From positions 18,314,129 to 18,378,128 of the forward strand of contig CAXKWD010000006.1 of the NCBI GenBank assembly GCA_964059195.1: a DNA stretch of 64,000 bases, read 5' to 3'. Position 1 is the first letter of the stretch. Each line of letters starts with the position of its first letter. A program made the translations under genes and the position numbers. This DNA comes from Ectobius pallidus (Eukaryota; Arthropoda; Insecta; Blattodea; Ectobiidae). Of the stretch, positions 55,316 through 64,000 are shown piece after piece. The notes under the pieces were generated by a model. It was not told the DNA's origin. It searched no databases and saw nothing but the letters and a program-made list of their open reading frames with translations.

Positions 55316-55488
55316 TAATTCTTCATATAAAAATAATTTTGACCTTTCTCACGATTTCCCTTCCCTTCTTCCACATCCAACATTTCCGTTCCTAACTTCT
55401 CTCTTTCATAATACGTGCGGACATCCGCCTTGATTGCTGTTATAGAAGTACACAGCACAGGGACCAGTCGTGTTGACCCTGAGCGACA

Positions 55489-55700
55489 TGGTATCACAGG
55501 GTATCACAGGGTATCCTGGACGTTTGAGTGACGTAATAGTATATTGCGATGCTAGTTCCGTAAGCGGTGCATACGGATCGACGAAAGAGTTCGAAAAAAA
55601 CGAGGCGCTTGCGCTGACTTTTTTCAATATCCGAGATCCTTTTTGCGCTTACGGAACGAGTATTGCATGCTATTTTTTGCACGATGATAATTTATATTAA
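55489..55700. repeat. Inverted repeat with GTATCACAG triplication
   Basis: TAGTTCCGTAAGCG (about 55553-55566) is mirrored by CGCTTACGGAACGA (about 55646-55659), about 80 bp apart. GGTATCACAG occurs twice in tandem just before, followed by GGTATCC. Possibly a small MITE, but the ends are unclear. Overlapping short frames are not convincing genes. Confidence 0.45.
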
Positions 55701-56415
55701 TTTAATTATATTAATTGAGATATTAGCTGAAAATATTATGTATATACAATATTGAAAATATATGTTATTTTTTAGAAAGTGATTCGCATGTGTTGGCTGT
55801 TATGGGGACGGAATATTTGTCCTGTTAAAGCCGCCACAAACTGGGGGCCGAGGTTCCGGCCTTCGATAAAGGCGGTGGCGGTGGGTTTTACTTACGGCAC
55901 TAGTACTTTTTGTAATTTTTTATCATTGAGATTTCTTTTGTTTTCATAGCAACCAGATTGCGTGTGGGAATGTCAAGTTACGATCCACGGTAACAATATT
56001 CGCAAGTAAAACTAATTAGTTACATCGTGCAAAAACATCATTGCTTGTGTGCATAAATTTCCAATACGCCTGGTCGCTTTGTATGAGCAGAAATCATTAA
56101 ACTATCCTCTTGTGGGGTTTATTTACCACCTTATACCCTCAATAAGATGTGTAGGACTATATTATAAGCACACGACACTAGCAGGCCTATACTATCTTTT
56201 TTGCTTCAATAATAATTATATTTGAACATTAACTGCATGCCCCATTATAATAATATTACATGCGTAACTATCCTATGTTTCCAGTTTGTGTCCAATTGTG
56301 CTGTTCTCTTGAATAACTACTGAATCTGAATTTTACAATTTTACACTTTTGCACTTAATACTACACTTCAATACGTTATTGAATTACAAAAGTTCTGGAA
56401 AGCTCTAAGATATTT
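55701..56415. other. No supported gene
   Basis: AT-rich, with one GC-rich hairpin-like patch at 55820-55885 (AAAGCCGCCAC ... GGCGGTGGCGG). Confidence 0.4.
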
Positions 56416-56419
56416 TTGC

Positions 56420-57025
56420 ACTAAGTGGTGTGTGGTGGCTGGCCAGTGTCCTCTTTTCTTCCTGATTTCTGCTATTAACTTGGTTCTCTCTTGTTTTAGT
56501 TCGGATCATTCATATATTATATGATTGACAGTTTGTTGGCCTGCATTGCATGAGCAAGAAGGGTCATCTGAAATGTGTAATCTAAGCTCGTATGATTTCG
56601 TCTTGTCGTGAACTGATACTAATGCTGTGAACCAAAGTATTGCTGCTAATTTAGTCTTGAATCTTTCTTTAATGGAAGTGAAAAAAGACTTCGTTGTTGC
56701 TTCTTTTGTGGTGGTGTCCCATCTGCTCTACCAGTCCTGTAGCCCCCATTATTTTATTTCTGCCTCGAGATTTGATTTTGGTGTCCTGTGATAAAATGTT
56801 TCTATTTCCATTTCCTCTGCTGCTTGTTTAGTCAGTTTGTCTGCTAGCTCATTTCCTGGAACTCCGATAGGTGCTTTCACCCAATTGAAGTATATTTTCC
56901 AGTTTTGCTTATTTAGTTCTGATATAATTTCATGTATTTCTGTGACTATAGAATGGTGTTTCCCTGCTGTTATTGAGGAGTGCCAGGGATATTGGATTTC
57001 TTTAAGAGCCTGAGTCCTATGCTAT
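56420..57025 (-). pseudogene. LINE RNase H domain and C-terminal zinc-knuckle-like region
   Basis: On the minus strand a decayed RNase H is readable: ITAGKHHSIVTEIHEIISEL, then WVKAPIGVPGNELADKLTKQ near 56870-56810 with the last catalytic aspartate in the ELADK block. Further on, HISDDPSCSCNAGQQTVNHI (about 56575-56520) resembles the C-x-C...H terminal motif of insect RNase H-bearing LINEs (I, R1 or LOA types). RNase H removes element RNA from the hybrid during integration. The polymerase domain is not in this window, so the piece is a 3' fragment. Confidence 0.72.
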
Positions 57026-57169
57026 TGTTCAGTTTATCTTTTCTGATGCCAGTAATAAAAGCACTATTACACTTGCCAGTCAAAAAGTTAAAACACTATT
57101 AAAGATTTATCGTCACACACAAACAGCATATAAATATAAGTAAAACTCATTTAAAATTACTATGATCCT

Positions 57170-57475
57170 TGCTGGTGTCTTGTACTATAGAGACATGGTC
57201 GCTTACTCTTCGGGAAGAACATAATCTGAGAGTGTTCGAAAACAGGGTACTAGGGAAAATATTTGGGACTAAGAGAAATGAAAATGGGGACTGGGAAGTA
57301 GGGATTTAAGGGAAGTAGGATTTCCAAGGGATGGTTGGATGGAGTTAGCATCGAATAGGGTTAAATGGCGGGCTCAGGTAAGCGCGGCAATGAACCTTCG
57401 GTTTTCATAAAATAGATAATGTTCCTTTAGCTAGCTTAGGAATTGTTTATTACCATTGAGTAAGTAAGTAAGTTT
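57170..57475 (+). mobile_element. Truncated LINE 3' fragment, same family as 6353-7295
   Basis: It reads TWSLTLREEHNLRVFENRVL then KIFGTKRNENGDWE. An internal deletion jumps to RDLREVGFPRDGWMELASNR and RAQVSAAMNLRFS, and a stop follows. The tail is GTAA-type repeats at 57457-57474. Compared with 6353-7295 about 150 bp of coding sequence is missing near 57300. No TSD was identified. Confidence 0.78.
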
Positions 57476-58865
57476 TGTATTACAAAATATCTCCTAGCAT
57501 ACCATTAGGAAATGCATTTCGGATTACTTACACTATCTTCAGTCCTCATTGGCCCCGTGTCGCACATAACCTAACTACAATGTACAGGTGTACTTTTTCT
57601 TTAGTCTAATGGTTACCTCGTTATTTACTCCATATTGTTTACGGATCTCTGTGTATAGTTCAAGTTAACAATGTTTTGCTGGCTAACTAAAAATTTTCTG
57701 TATGGTAAACACGGCACACTTTGTATTGCAAAATTGTAGTTTTTGGAATTCAGGTAGAGGGGAACAGACGACCTTGAAGATCTTATCTCTACCAGGCTAA
57801 AGAACTAAATAAATAATTAAAGTTAGAATATTAAAAAATATTAAAACTCACTAACACAGAGAAGAGGATGGCCACAATGAATGGATGAAGTAAAAAACAT
57901 AACAAAAATGAAATCAGTTAAACTGGTATAACAAAGTGCCAGATTGAGTTAATAGGCCATATTTCAGAAACTATTGACTATTAGACGACGGTCTCTGGAG
58001 AAAGTGTGATAAAAATGAGTGAAGGAACAAGTGTTATATCTAGAAAATTAACAGGATGAATTTACAGGAACTTCCTCACGTCAGTAATAAGCAAATTCCT
58101 TTATTATTTTAAACATCTGAAGCCGTATAAATACCAAATCAAAAAATTTCAAAGTTCATTTTGAAGAAAGGGGAATACAAATTTTGAACTTTAAGGAAAC
58201 TGACCATTGGTTATAGGCTAAAAGCTGAAGTTTCTCCAAATTTAAGGTTTCTAGCGCATCTTGAGTGAGTAAATAACTTATCAATGTTAATAAGTAAAGG
58301 ATTAGACTGTCGTAGATATGAATGACGTCATGGGTACCAATCCAGCTTTAACCTACTTATGGGGCAGCTGGAAACATCTAATTTTGTTCGATTATGGCTG
58401 TTGTATGTGTCAATATTCCTGACAAATTTTACTATTCTATCTATCCTATAGTGAGTTAAAAATTACATAATATAAGGAAATTATACAATATTTATTTAAA
58501 ATAAAAAATCTAGCTTAATCCAGCTTATGAATACGAAAAATTTCAGAGGGCGAAACTTGTATATATCTCAAATTCCGTCACTGGTGGCGCCAACGTTTTT
58601 TTTATACGATTTGCCGTTTGGTTACCATAAGCCTTCAAAGATGAGCTTAAAGTTAGGTCTGCCATTTTGAATGTTTTTTGGCGTTAAAAAAATTAGAAAT
58701 TGGATCGTTTTGCAATATTCCGTCGATGGCAAGCTAAAAGCTATAAGTATGTTCATTTTGAAGTTTCTGGCTCATCTGGAGGTGGTCAAACTATTATGTC
58801 AGTGACTGAGTTAGTTAGTCGTTTTCGTAGTACAGGGATGATTGATGATTTGGTATTTTTTAACC
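57476..58865. other. No supported gene; possible decayed RT tail at 57850-57990
   Basis: Around 57860 the plus strand gives fragments like KRMATMNG and VKNITKMKSVKL that resemble the tail of a LINE protein, but stops are too frequent to be sure. The rest is AT-rich without structure. Confidence 0.3.
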
Positions 58866-58869
58866 TTTA

Positions 58870-59105
58870 ATTTATTGTGCTTTACTTCAATACTGGTGAA
58901 CGAATTTGATCCGAAATCAATAGCGTTCGTTCTAAGAACGTTATAAAAAGTGTGCACATTAGGTTTAAAGTTTATGTGATAAAGCATCTTCGAGTTATCG
59001 TACGTACAGCACGGACAGACAGACAAACAGACGGACAGACAATTTTCTCGTGCACTACGTAATCTTAGAAAGTACCGGTATCATTCTGGCACTTAATAAA
59101 TCCAG
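58870..59105. repeat. Dispersed repeat relative A, second copy
   Basis: ACGGACAGACAGACAAACAG with ACGGACAGACAATTTTC, then GAAAGTACC and ATTCTGGCACTTAATAAAT, matches the order at 10085-10400. Confidence 0.55.
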
Positions 59106-59133
59106 CTCCGCACCTCTTACCTTCAGTAATGAA

Positions 59134-59782
59134 CAGGCTTTAAAACTTAGTGCCCGATCGAATATGTTAACAGCAACCGTACTGTACAGACTTTGCTCGG
59201 CGTATGCGCTAGCTACCATATGCTAGTTCACGTGATAGTAAACAAACCGGAATACAGGTATAGGAAGACCACAAAATAACTTCTCATTCTCTAAACTCAC
59301 ATTACAAGCATGCAAGACGATACTGTACCTACAACCACAAAATAAGACTCGCTTTAGTTTTCCCTTATACACATAATAATATTTTATTATACAGACTACA
59401 ATAAATCAATATCTTAGTAAAACTTACGGTTATGTTGTTTGCTCAAGGTCTCCTTCCGTATTTGTATTAAGTGCGTTACAATGCGTTAAGTGCGTTTTGT
59501 GTAAAATAGTCCCTCCCAAATGTTTCAATATATGTTTGCGTTTTAGAACACTTTACTTTCGGCATGCCGAACACGTATGATAAATTTATAAACACGCACA
59601 ATGACAAGGTACACTGTTGACCAATTTGAGAGCCACCGTACTACGAGCGCATTCACTTCTCAGTACTACTATCAATGACTGTCTTATCAGCCTACGCAAT
59701 CACCCCCCACCCCCTATACTCAGGTTGTTGGTAACCGGAATCATCACTCTCTGTGTGTTCGGGCACTAAGTTTTAAAGCCTG
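59134..59782. mobile_element. 649-bp hAT MITE
   Basis: Terminal inverted repeats of 24 bp start CAGGCTTTAAAACTTAGTGC and match exactly at the other end (ending GCCTG). GTAATGAA flanks it at 59126-59133 and 59783-59790, an 8-bp TSD diagnostic of hAT. The interior is non-coding. Confidence 0.93.
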
Positions 59783-60084
59783 GTAATGAACAGGTAGGTT
59801 AACTATGAGATGTGGGTTGCATGGCACCAGATAGGATTGGATGCTTGTTCAGTGATATTTGTTTTACAGCTGATTGTTGAAGTCTTCTATAATAAAAACG
59901 GCAGAGCAGACATTGGCTGAAAGAAACACCCCTTCCCTCTTAGTCACAGGTTACTTTCGTCATATGCAGTCGAGTTTAGTCGGGTTTTGTTGTGTTTGTT
60001 GACCGAATTTCTCTCTCTCTTTACCTTAGTTTGACCTATCTCTTGAAGGGACATTTAAGCGACCCAAGCCGCCCAGGCCTTACA

Positions 60085-60435
60085 GGGAGAGGGATTATCT
60101 ATGGATCACATACAGGGAGGACCTCCCCGGATGAGTGATCAGCCCAATGCCGGGGCCACCTCCAAGACAAAACGAGCATATAGGACGAGACACACCATTC
60201 ACACACACACACACACACACTCACTCCAAAAAAGAGGATGATGGGATGAAGACGATAATGATGGCCAGATGATATCTGGGAACCACAAGGGCCTAAAGTT
60301 ACCCGACATTTGTCACACAGGTGAGGGAAAACTCCATTAAAAACCTCACCTAGGTAACTTGTTCCGATCACGATTCGAACCCGGGCCCGCTGCGTGAGAG
60401 GGCGAACGCATTTCCTGCGCCACAGCGTAGCGAAT
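60085..60435 (-). mobile_element. tRNA-derived SINE, family B, copy 2
   Basis: The head at the right end reads on the minus strand TGTGGCGCAGGAAATGCG (A box) and GCCCGGGTTCGAATCG (B box). The body contains an AC microsatellite (60200-60220) and words shared with 54990-55315. Boundaries are approximate because no TSD is clear. A 117-codon frame across it is not a gene. Confidence 0.85.
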
Positions 60436-60547
60436 TTAAAAGTTTTCACCATATTATGTTCACTAGTTAAAAGTTTTTATAATATGTTTGAAATAATATT
60501 ATTTTTAAAATTTTATCTACTTAAAACAAATATTTTGTATGATACAA

Positions 60548-61284
60548 GTTAAGGCAGGACATACAGCTCTGGGTAAAATTCAAAGGTGAAAAGTGGTGAA
60601 ATTCATTATTTTTTTCCTCGGCAATGAATAATTGCTCTACAACCTCGCAATCTGACATACGCTTTATTGACTACATCTACAATTGCATAGTATTTTCAAA
60701 GTTAATTAAACTGTTAAGTCACGGATAATTGTCCTTACAAAATGGCAAACACGTTTCGTGCACTGAATTGCCGTTTCCTTGATAACTTCCACAAATATCA
60801 ATATTTCTGAGTGAATATTTTTCTATATATTTGTACATATCGTATGAATATCACTGTTTACAATCATTCATTTAACATCAATAGTTTATGTTTCAAATAT
60901 ATATATTAATGAAAAAGGTAATAAAAAAAATATTTAAAAAAATACTTTTACTGTAGATATTTCAAAGATTATAGATGATGATGTTCAAATGATGTTTACA
61001 AATAGATACAAAAAGAAACACTTAAAAATATTTCCATTTCTGGAAATTAACACGGAAACGGCATTTCAGTGCATGAAACTTGACTGCCGATTTGTAGCGA
61101 TAATTACCCATACCTGTAACAGTTTGCTTAATCTTGAAATTAGTATATAATTATAGAAGTTGTTAATGAAGAGTATGTCAGATTGCAAGATTGTAGAGCA
61201 ATTCCAATGAATTAAGGGAAGAAATAATGAAATTCACCTATTTCTCACCTATGAATTTCACCGAAAGCTGTATATCCCTCCTGA
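60548..61284. mobile_element. Element with about 265-bp diverged terminal inverted repeats
   Basis: Arms 60548-60815 and 61005-61284 are inverted copies with moderate divergence. CATACAGCTCTGGGTAAAAT at the left pairs with TTTCACCGAAAGCTGTATAT at the right, TTGCTCTACAACCTCGCAAT with ATTGCAAGATTGTAGAGCAA, and GAATTGCCGTTTCC with GGAAACGGCATTTC. The middle (60816-61004) is AT-rich. No coding capacity; TSD not resolved. Long-arm MITE or small fold-back element. Confidence 0.75.
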
Positions 61285-61529
61285 ACTATTACGCGGAGTG
61301 AGCAGCATCAAGGGTCAAGTGGACTAACTGTAAGAACTCCCGCTGTGCAGAGGGAAGGCCTTGTGAAGTGAAGTGACGTCTTGCGATGTCAAATTATAAA
61401 CGTTTCTTAAGTGGAAGGAGAAATTTCTGTTGCGATACGTTCAGAATGTAGACACAAGGATCAGGTAGAAGTAATTTGTCCTGTAAGTATTCTCCATCAT
61501 CGCTGTTAATGTTTTATCTCTCACAATGT
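61285..61529. other. No supported feature
   Basis: Short gap between two mobile elements with no recognised signal. Confidence 0.4.
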
Positions 61530-61542
61530 TATATCATAATTA

Positions 61543-62096
61543 CTTTTATTTCTATTTTGTGCCCTTTAAGGCGGGGAGGCGGGGTGGGAACGCCCCTAAG
61601 CACCGCAGCCGCTACCGACTTATTGTACCTACATCCGGGACAGGATGAGTTGTGTTCCCACAGGCCGCCCCGGATCCGCAGAGCCCCCCGTGGGCCCCCA
61701 CGGTACTCCCCTACATCCAACAAGCCTAGTACTATGCCACGTGTGCGCCACCCCCTGCAGTACCTGCAACCGAGAGCCACGACAGGTTCGCGACACACGC
61801 CAACAACAGCCTCTTGACCACAAGAAGCGGGGAGAACGGGAGAGGCCCCCAAAGGGCTCAACTGCCGAAGCAGACCCGATACCAGAAGTGGAAACGGGAT
61901 GAGGATGAAAAGGGGGAAAGCTGAGAAGAAGTGGAGAGTGTTGGTGGAATGATAGGGGGAGACGGGAGAACCCCTAGAAAAACCCCAAGGCGCGGCTTCG
62001 TCCACCACGAATGACACACCCGCCGGCCCAGAGATTTGAACTCAGAACCGCTAGCAAGTCAGGCTCACGCGCTACAGCATGAGCCTCCGCGCCGGC
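61543..62096 (-). mobile_element. GC-rich tRNA-derived SINE, 554 bp, with target duplication
   Basis: The tRNA-like head at the right end reads on the minus strand GCCGGCGCGGAGGCTCATGC and TGAGTTCAAATCTC (B box). A GC-rich body of nearly 450 bp extends left to an A-rich 3' end (AGAAATAAAAGTA). TATATCATAATTA (61530-61542) and TATATCATAGTTA (62097-62109) flank it, a 13-bp TSD with one mismatch. Long overlapping frames on both strands are caused by high GC. The body is long for a SINE. Confidence 0.85.
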
Positions 62097-62109
62097 TATA
62101 TCATAGTTA

Positions 62110-62331
62110 ACTCTGCTGTACTTGTTAAAAAGAAATGACGGATAAAACAATGAATCAAGAATTTACAAATAAAATAAAAATGGAGAATTTATTGTAAAAC
62201 ACGAAGGATTGGCAGGCTGAGTTTGAGCTTGCCCACCTGTTAGAAGTGACCAGCTACCAGCTAAATTGGACGTGACACTCAAGCAGCTTTGTTCATGTTT
62301 AATTAACGATAGGGATTTCACTCTCCAACCA

Positions 62332-62335
<4 letters not shown>
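62110..62335. other. No supported feature
   Basis: Unstructured AT-rich sequence. Confidence 0.4.

Positions 62336-62366
<31 letters not shown>
62335..62366. repeat. (CT)n microsatellite
   Basis: Around 14 CT repeats. Confidence 0.95.
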
Positions 62367-62370
<4 letters not shown>

Positions 62371-62686
62371 CCGAACACTACTCAGTAATACATGAATTTT
62401 ACACAACGCACCAAAAGAGGATAAACTGAAATTTTAATTAAAAGGATTTAGTTTCCATTGAAACGGTTGAGAGAGTAACGAACAGAATAATAAAAGAGCT
62501 TTACAAAAGTTTTGTCAAAATAGCCCATAATTATAAAGGAATTTGAAGAGATCTTAAAACTTGAGATCCAAAGTATTTCCCTGCTAATTAGCCACAAAGA
62601 ACAAAGAATGATCACCTTTACCTTTGGAGGAAAAGTCAACCATTAAACAGCAAACAAAGTCAGATAGGGAAACTAGCGTATTCCAA

Positions 62687-62717
62687 CTTATTATTATTGT
62701 TATTATTATTATTATTA

Positions 62718-62749
<32 letters not shown>

Positions 62750-62776
62750 GTTATTATTATTATTATTATTATTATT
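62687..62776. repeat. (ATT)n microsatellite
   Basis: ATT/GTT triplets for about 90 bp; isoleucine-rich frames on both strands are artefacts. Confidence 0.95.
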
Positions 62777-63950
62777 CCACTGCCAAAGACAGAACTCATT
62801 TACCATTGTTAGTCATTATTCATACTTCCTAAATAGTTTTTAAGAAGATGTACAGAATCTTGTACCTTGTGGGGGAACTCTAGGCTTACTAAACGAACCC
62901 GGCCCAGGTTGATGGCATTTACAGGGTAGGATCAAAAAGTAGTAGGACTTATTTCTGTAGCGCGAACGGAGCAGTGGAGGGCGGTCTGATCCAGAGGTGT
63001 AATATTCTGATTTTAGCTTGCCTGCCCCTTTGAAATTCTGCAACCAGTCACAGCTTTTAACTTGCTTGACTTGAAAGCAAGCCAGATTACAACGATGATA
63101 AGAAATGCTGTCGCTATGAGTCACAAGCTCTTCATAACCTGATGGGCTGCACAGGACCTAAGGAAACTGCAAGGCCTGGCGGAAAGAATATGAAACTGGG
63201 TATAGCAGTGCACTGGTAAGTCGTGCAGTTACGTAGTTGAGGAACTTCAGATGTGTTTAGAGAATTTTACCCTGAAGGAAACCGAGGAGAACTTAAAATG
63301 TGGACAGTTTGAATTATCAATGAACAAAGGTAGTACTAGTCCGGCATGGGAAAAATTTTCAAACATTTTCGACAAAACATCATAAAATCATTAATAACAA
63401 TAACAAAAATCCCTTTAGGCAAGCCTGCAAGTTGAGGTAGATTTCTAAGTGCTTTTGTTTTAATTTACTGTCGCTGCGTAGCATTCTTCTTCTTTACCCT
63501 TGGCATGACAAACCCGCAATAATAACTGCAAAAAAGAGGAAAGAGAACTTTTTCAAACATTCAAATCTCGCCTTATATGAGAACTATCAAGAAACTAGTT
63601 ATTGATTTGTAGAGTACTCATCAAGAGCTTTTCAACGATACCCCACAAGACGTAGTTTCGAAAATTTCAAATTTCCATCCCCATACCCCCACCCCCACTC
63701 GTACTCCCTAAACCCCCGAATCGTTGGTGTCACTGTGAACTCCATAAGGAGTACTCTAATTTATTCAATCAAAGTTTCCCTCTATACTTCATAGGGGCCG
63801 AGATATAAATGTTTTAAAATTTCAACCCCCTCCCCCGACCACCCTCTTGCGCCAATTTTGCTCATTAACGAACTTGTCTGAACTATTGGGCCTAGAAATA
63901 ACATAATAAAATTTGATTCAAATATCTTGAAAATTACGGCCGCTAGCGTG
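62777..63950. other. No supported gene
   Basis: A CAGGGTAGGATCAAAAAGTA block at about 62921-62943 looks like a Tc1/mariner terminal sequence, but a partner end was not found. C-rich tracts near 63680-63850 (CCCCCACCCCC, CCCCTCCCCC) lie in an unidentified repeat-like context. Confidence 0.35.
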
Positions 63951-63954
63951 TAAA

Positions 63955-64000
63955 GATATATATATATATATCTTTATATATATATAAATGTATATATACA
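63955..64000. repeat. (TA)n-rich end of window
   Basis: Imperfect TATATA tract reaching the window edge. Confidence 0.9.

Noticed and set aside
61476..62017. Protein gene in the GC-rich region
   Set aside because: Frames on both strands are open only because of high GC; the region is a SINE with a tRNA head and a TSD.
62584..62812. Isoleucine-rich transmembrane proteins on both strands
   Set aside because: Translation of an ATT microsatellite.
62921..62943. Terminal repeat of a Tc1/mariner element
   Set aside because: The word looks like a mariner end but no matching inverted partner or TA-bounded unit was found.

Overview
The window looks like repeat-rich nuclear DNA from an insect. Bacterial operons, ribosome binding sites and CRISPR arrays are absent. 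Nearly every long reading frame is a decayed transposable-element gene, and one fragment (11374-11680) is a nuclear copy of mitochondrial nad1. The non-LTR families at 6353-7295 and 57170-57475 resemble families I know as abundant in cockroach and termite genomes, so Blattodea is my best guess; this is inference. No intact host gene is visible. The one unexplained coding-like stretch is 52610-53055.

Layout. 1-5800: no supported gene apart from a small PIF/Harbinger-like element (2185-2907) and a 5'-truncated Penelope-like element with reverse transcriptase and GIY-YIG endonuclease (3325-4560). 5830-9611: an old minus-strand CR1/Jockey-like LINE that received three separate 5'-truncated LINE insertions, each with a readable target-site duplication (TSD); one of them carries a 155-bp MITE in its tail. 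11374-17150: a nad1 NUMT, a decayed LINE, a small TA-flanked MITE, and a Mutator-like transposase relic split by a hAT element with an 8-bp TSD. 18296-18516: a near-perfect fold-back retroposon flanked by a 17-bp duplication. 19100-28870: a four-level nest. A LINE ORF1 relic is split by a PIF/Harbinger element (TSD TAA), which is split by a LINE (TSD CAAGAT), which carries both a piggyBac element with a nearly complete transposase and a solo LTR.

31560-49004 is the most striking object: a 17.4-kb fold-back element with terminal inverted repeats of about 5.8 kb, flanked by TTAGCC on both sides. The arms contain 63-bp and 109-bp tandem repeats, tRNA-like segments and larger internal duplications. 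The 3.4-kb loop holds a BIR (IAP-type) zinc-domain fragment and an array of about eleven 258-bp repeats. A 2456-bp PIF/Harbinger-type element sits only in the left arm; the right arm keeps the clean empty site.

49011-64000: another truncated LINE inserted into an older repeat-associated gene relic, two mariner-family transposase fragments, LINE RNase H and RT pieces, three tRNA-derived SINEs, a 649-bp hAT MITE, a long-inverted-repeat element (60548-61284) and microsatellites.

The genes do not form a pathway. The window is a record of successive insertions. Several insertion events can be checked internally because removing the insert restores the interrupted reading frame or matches an empty copy.
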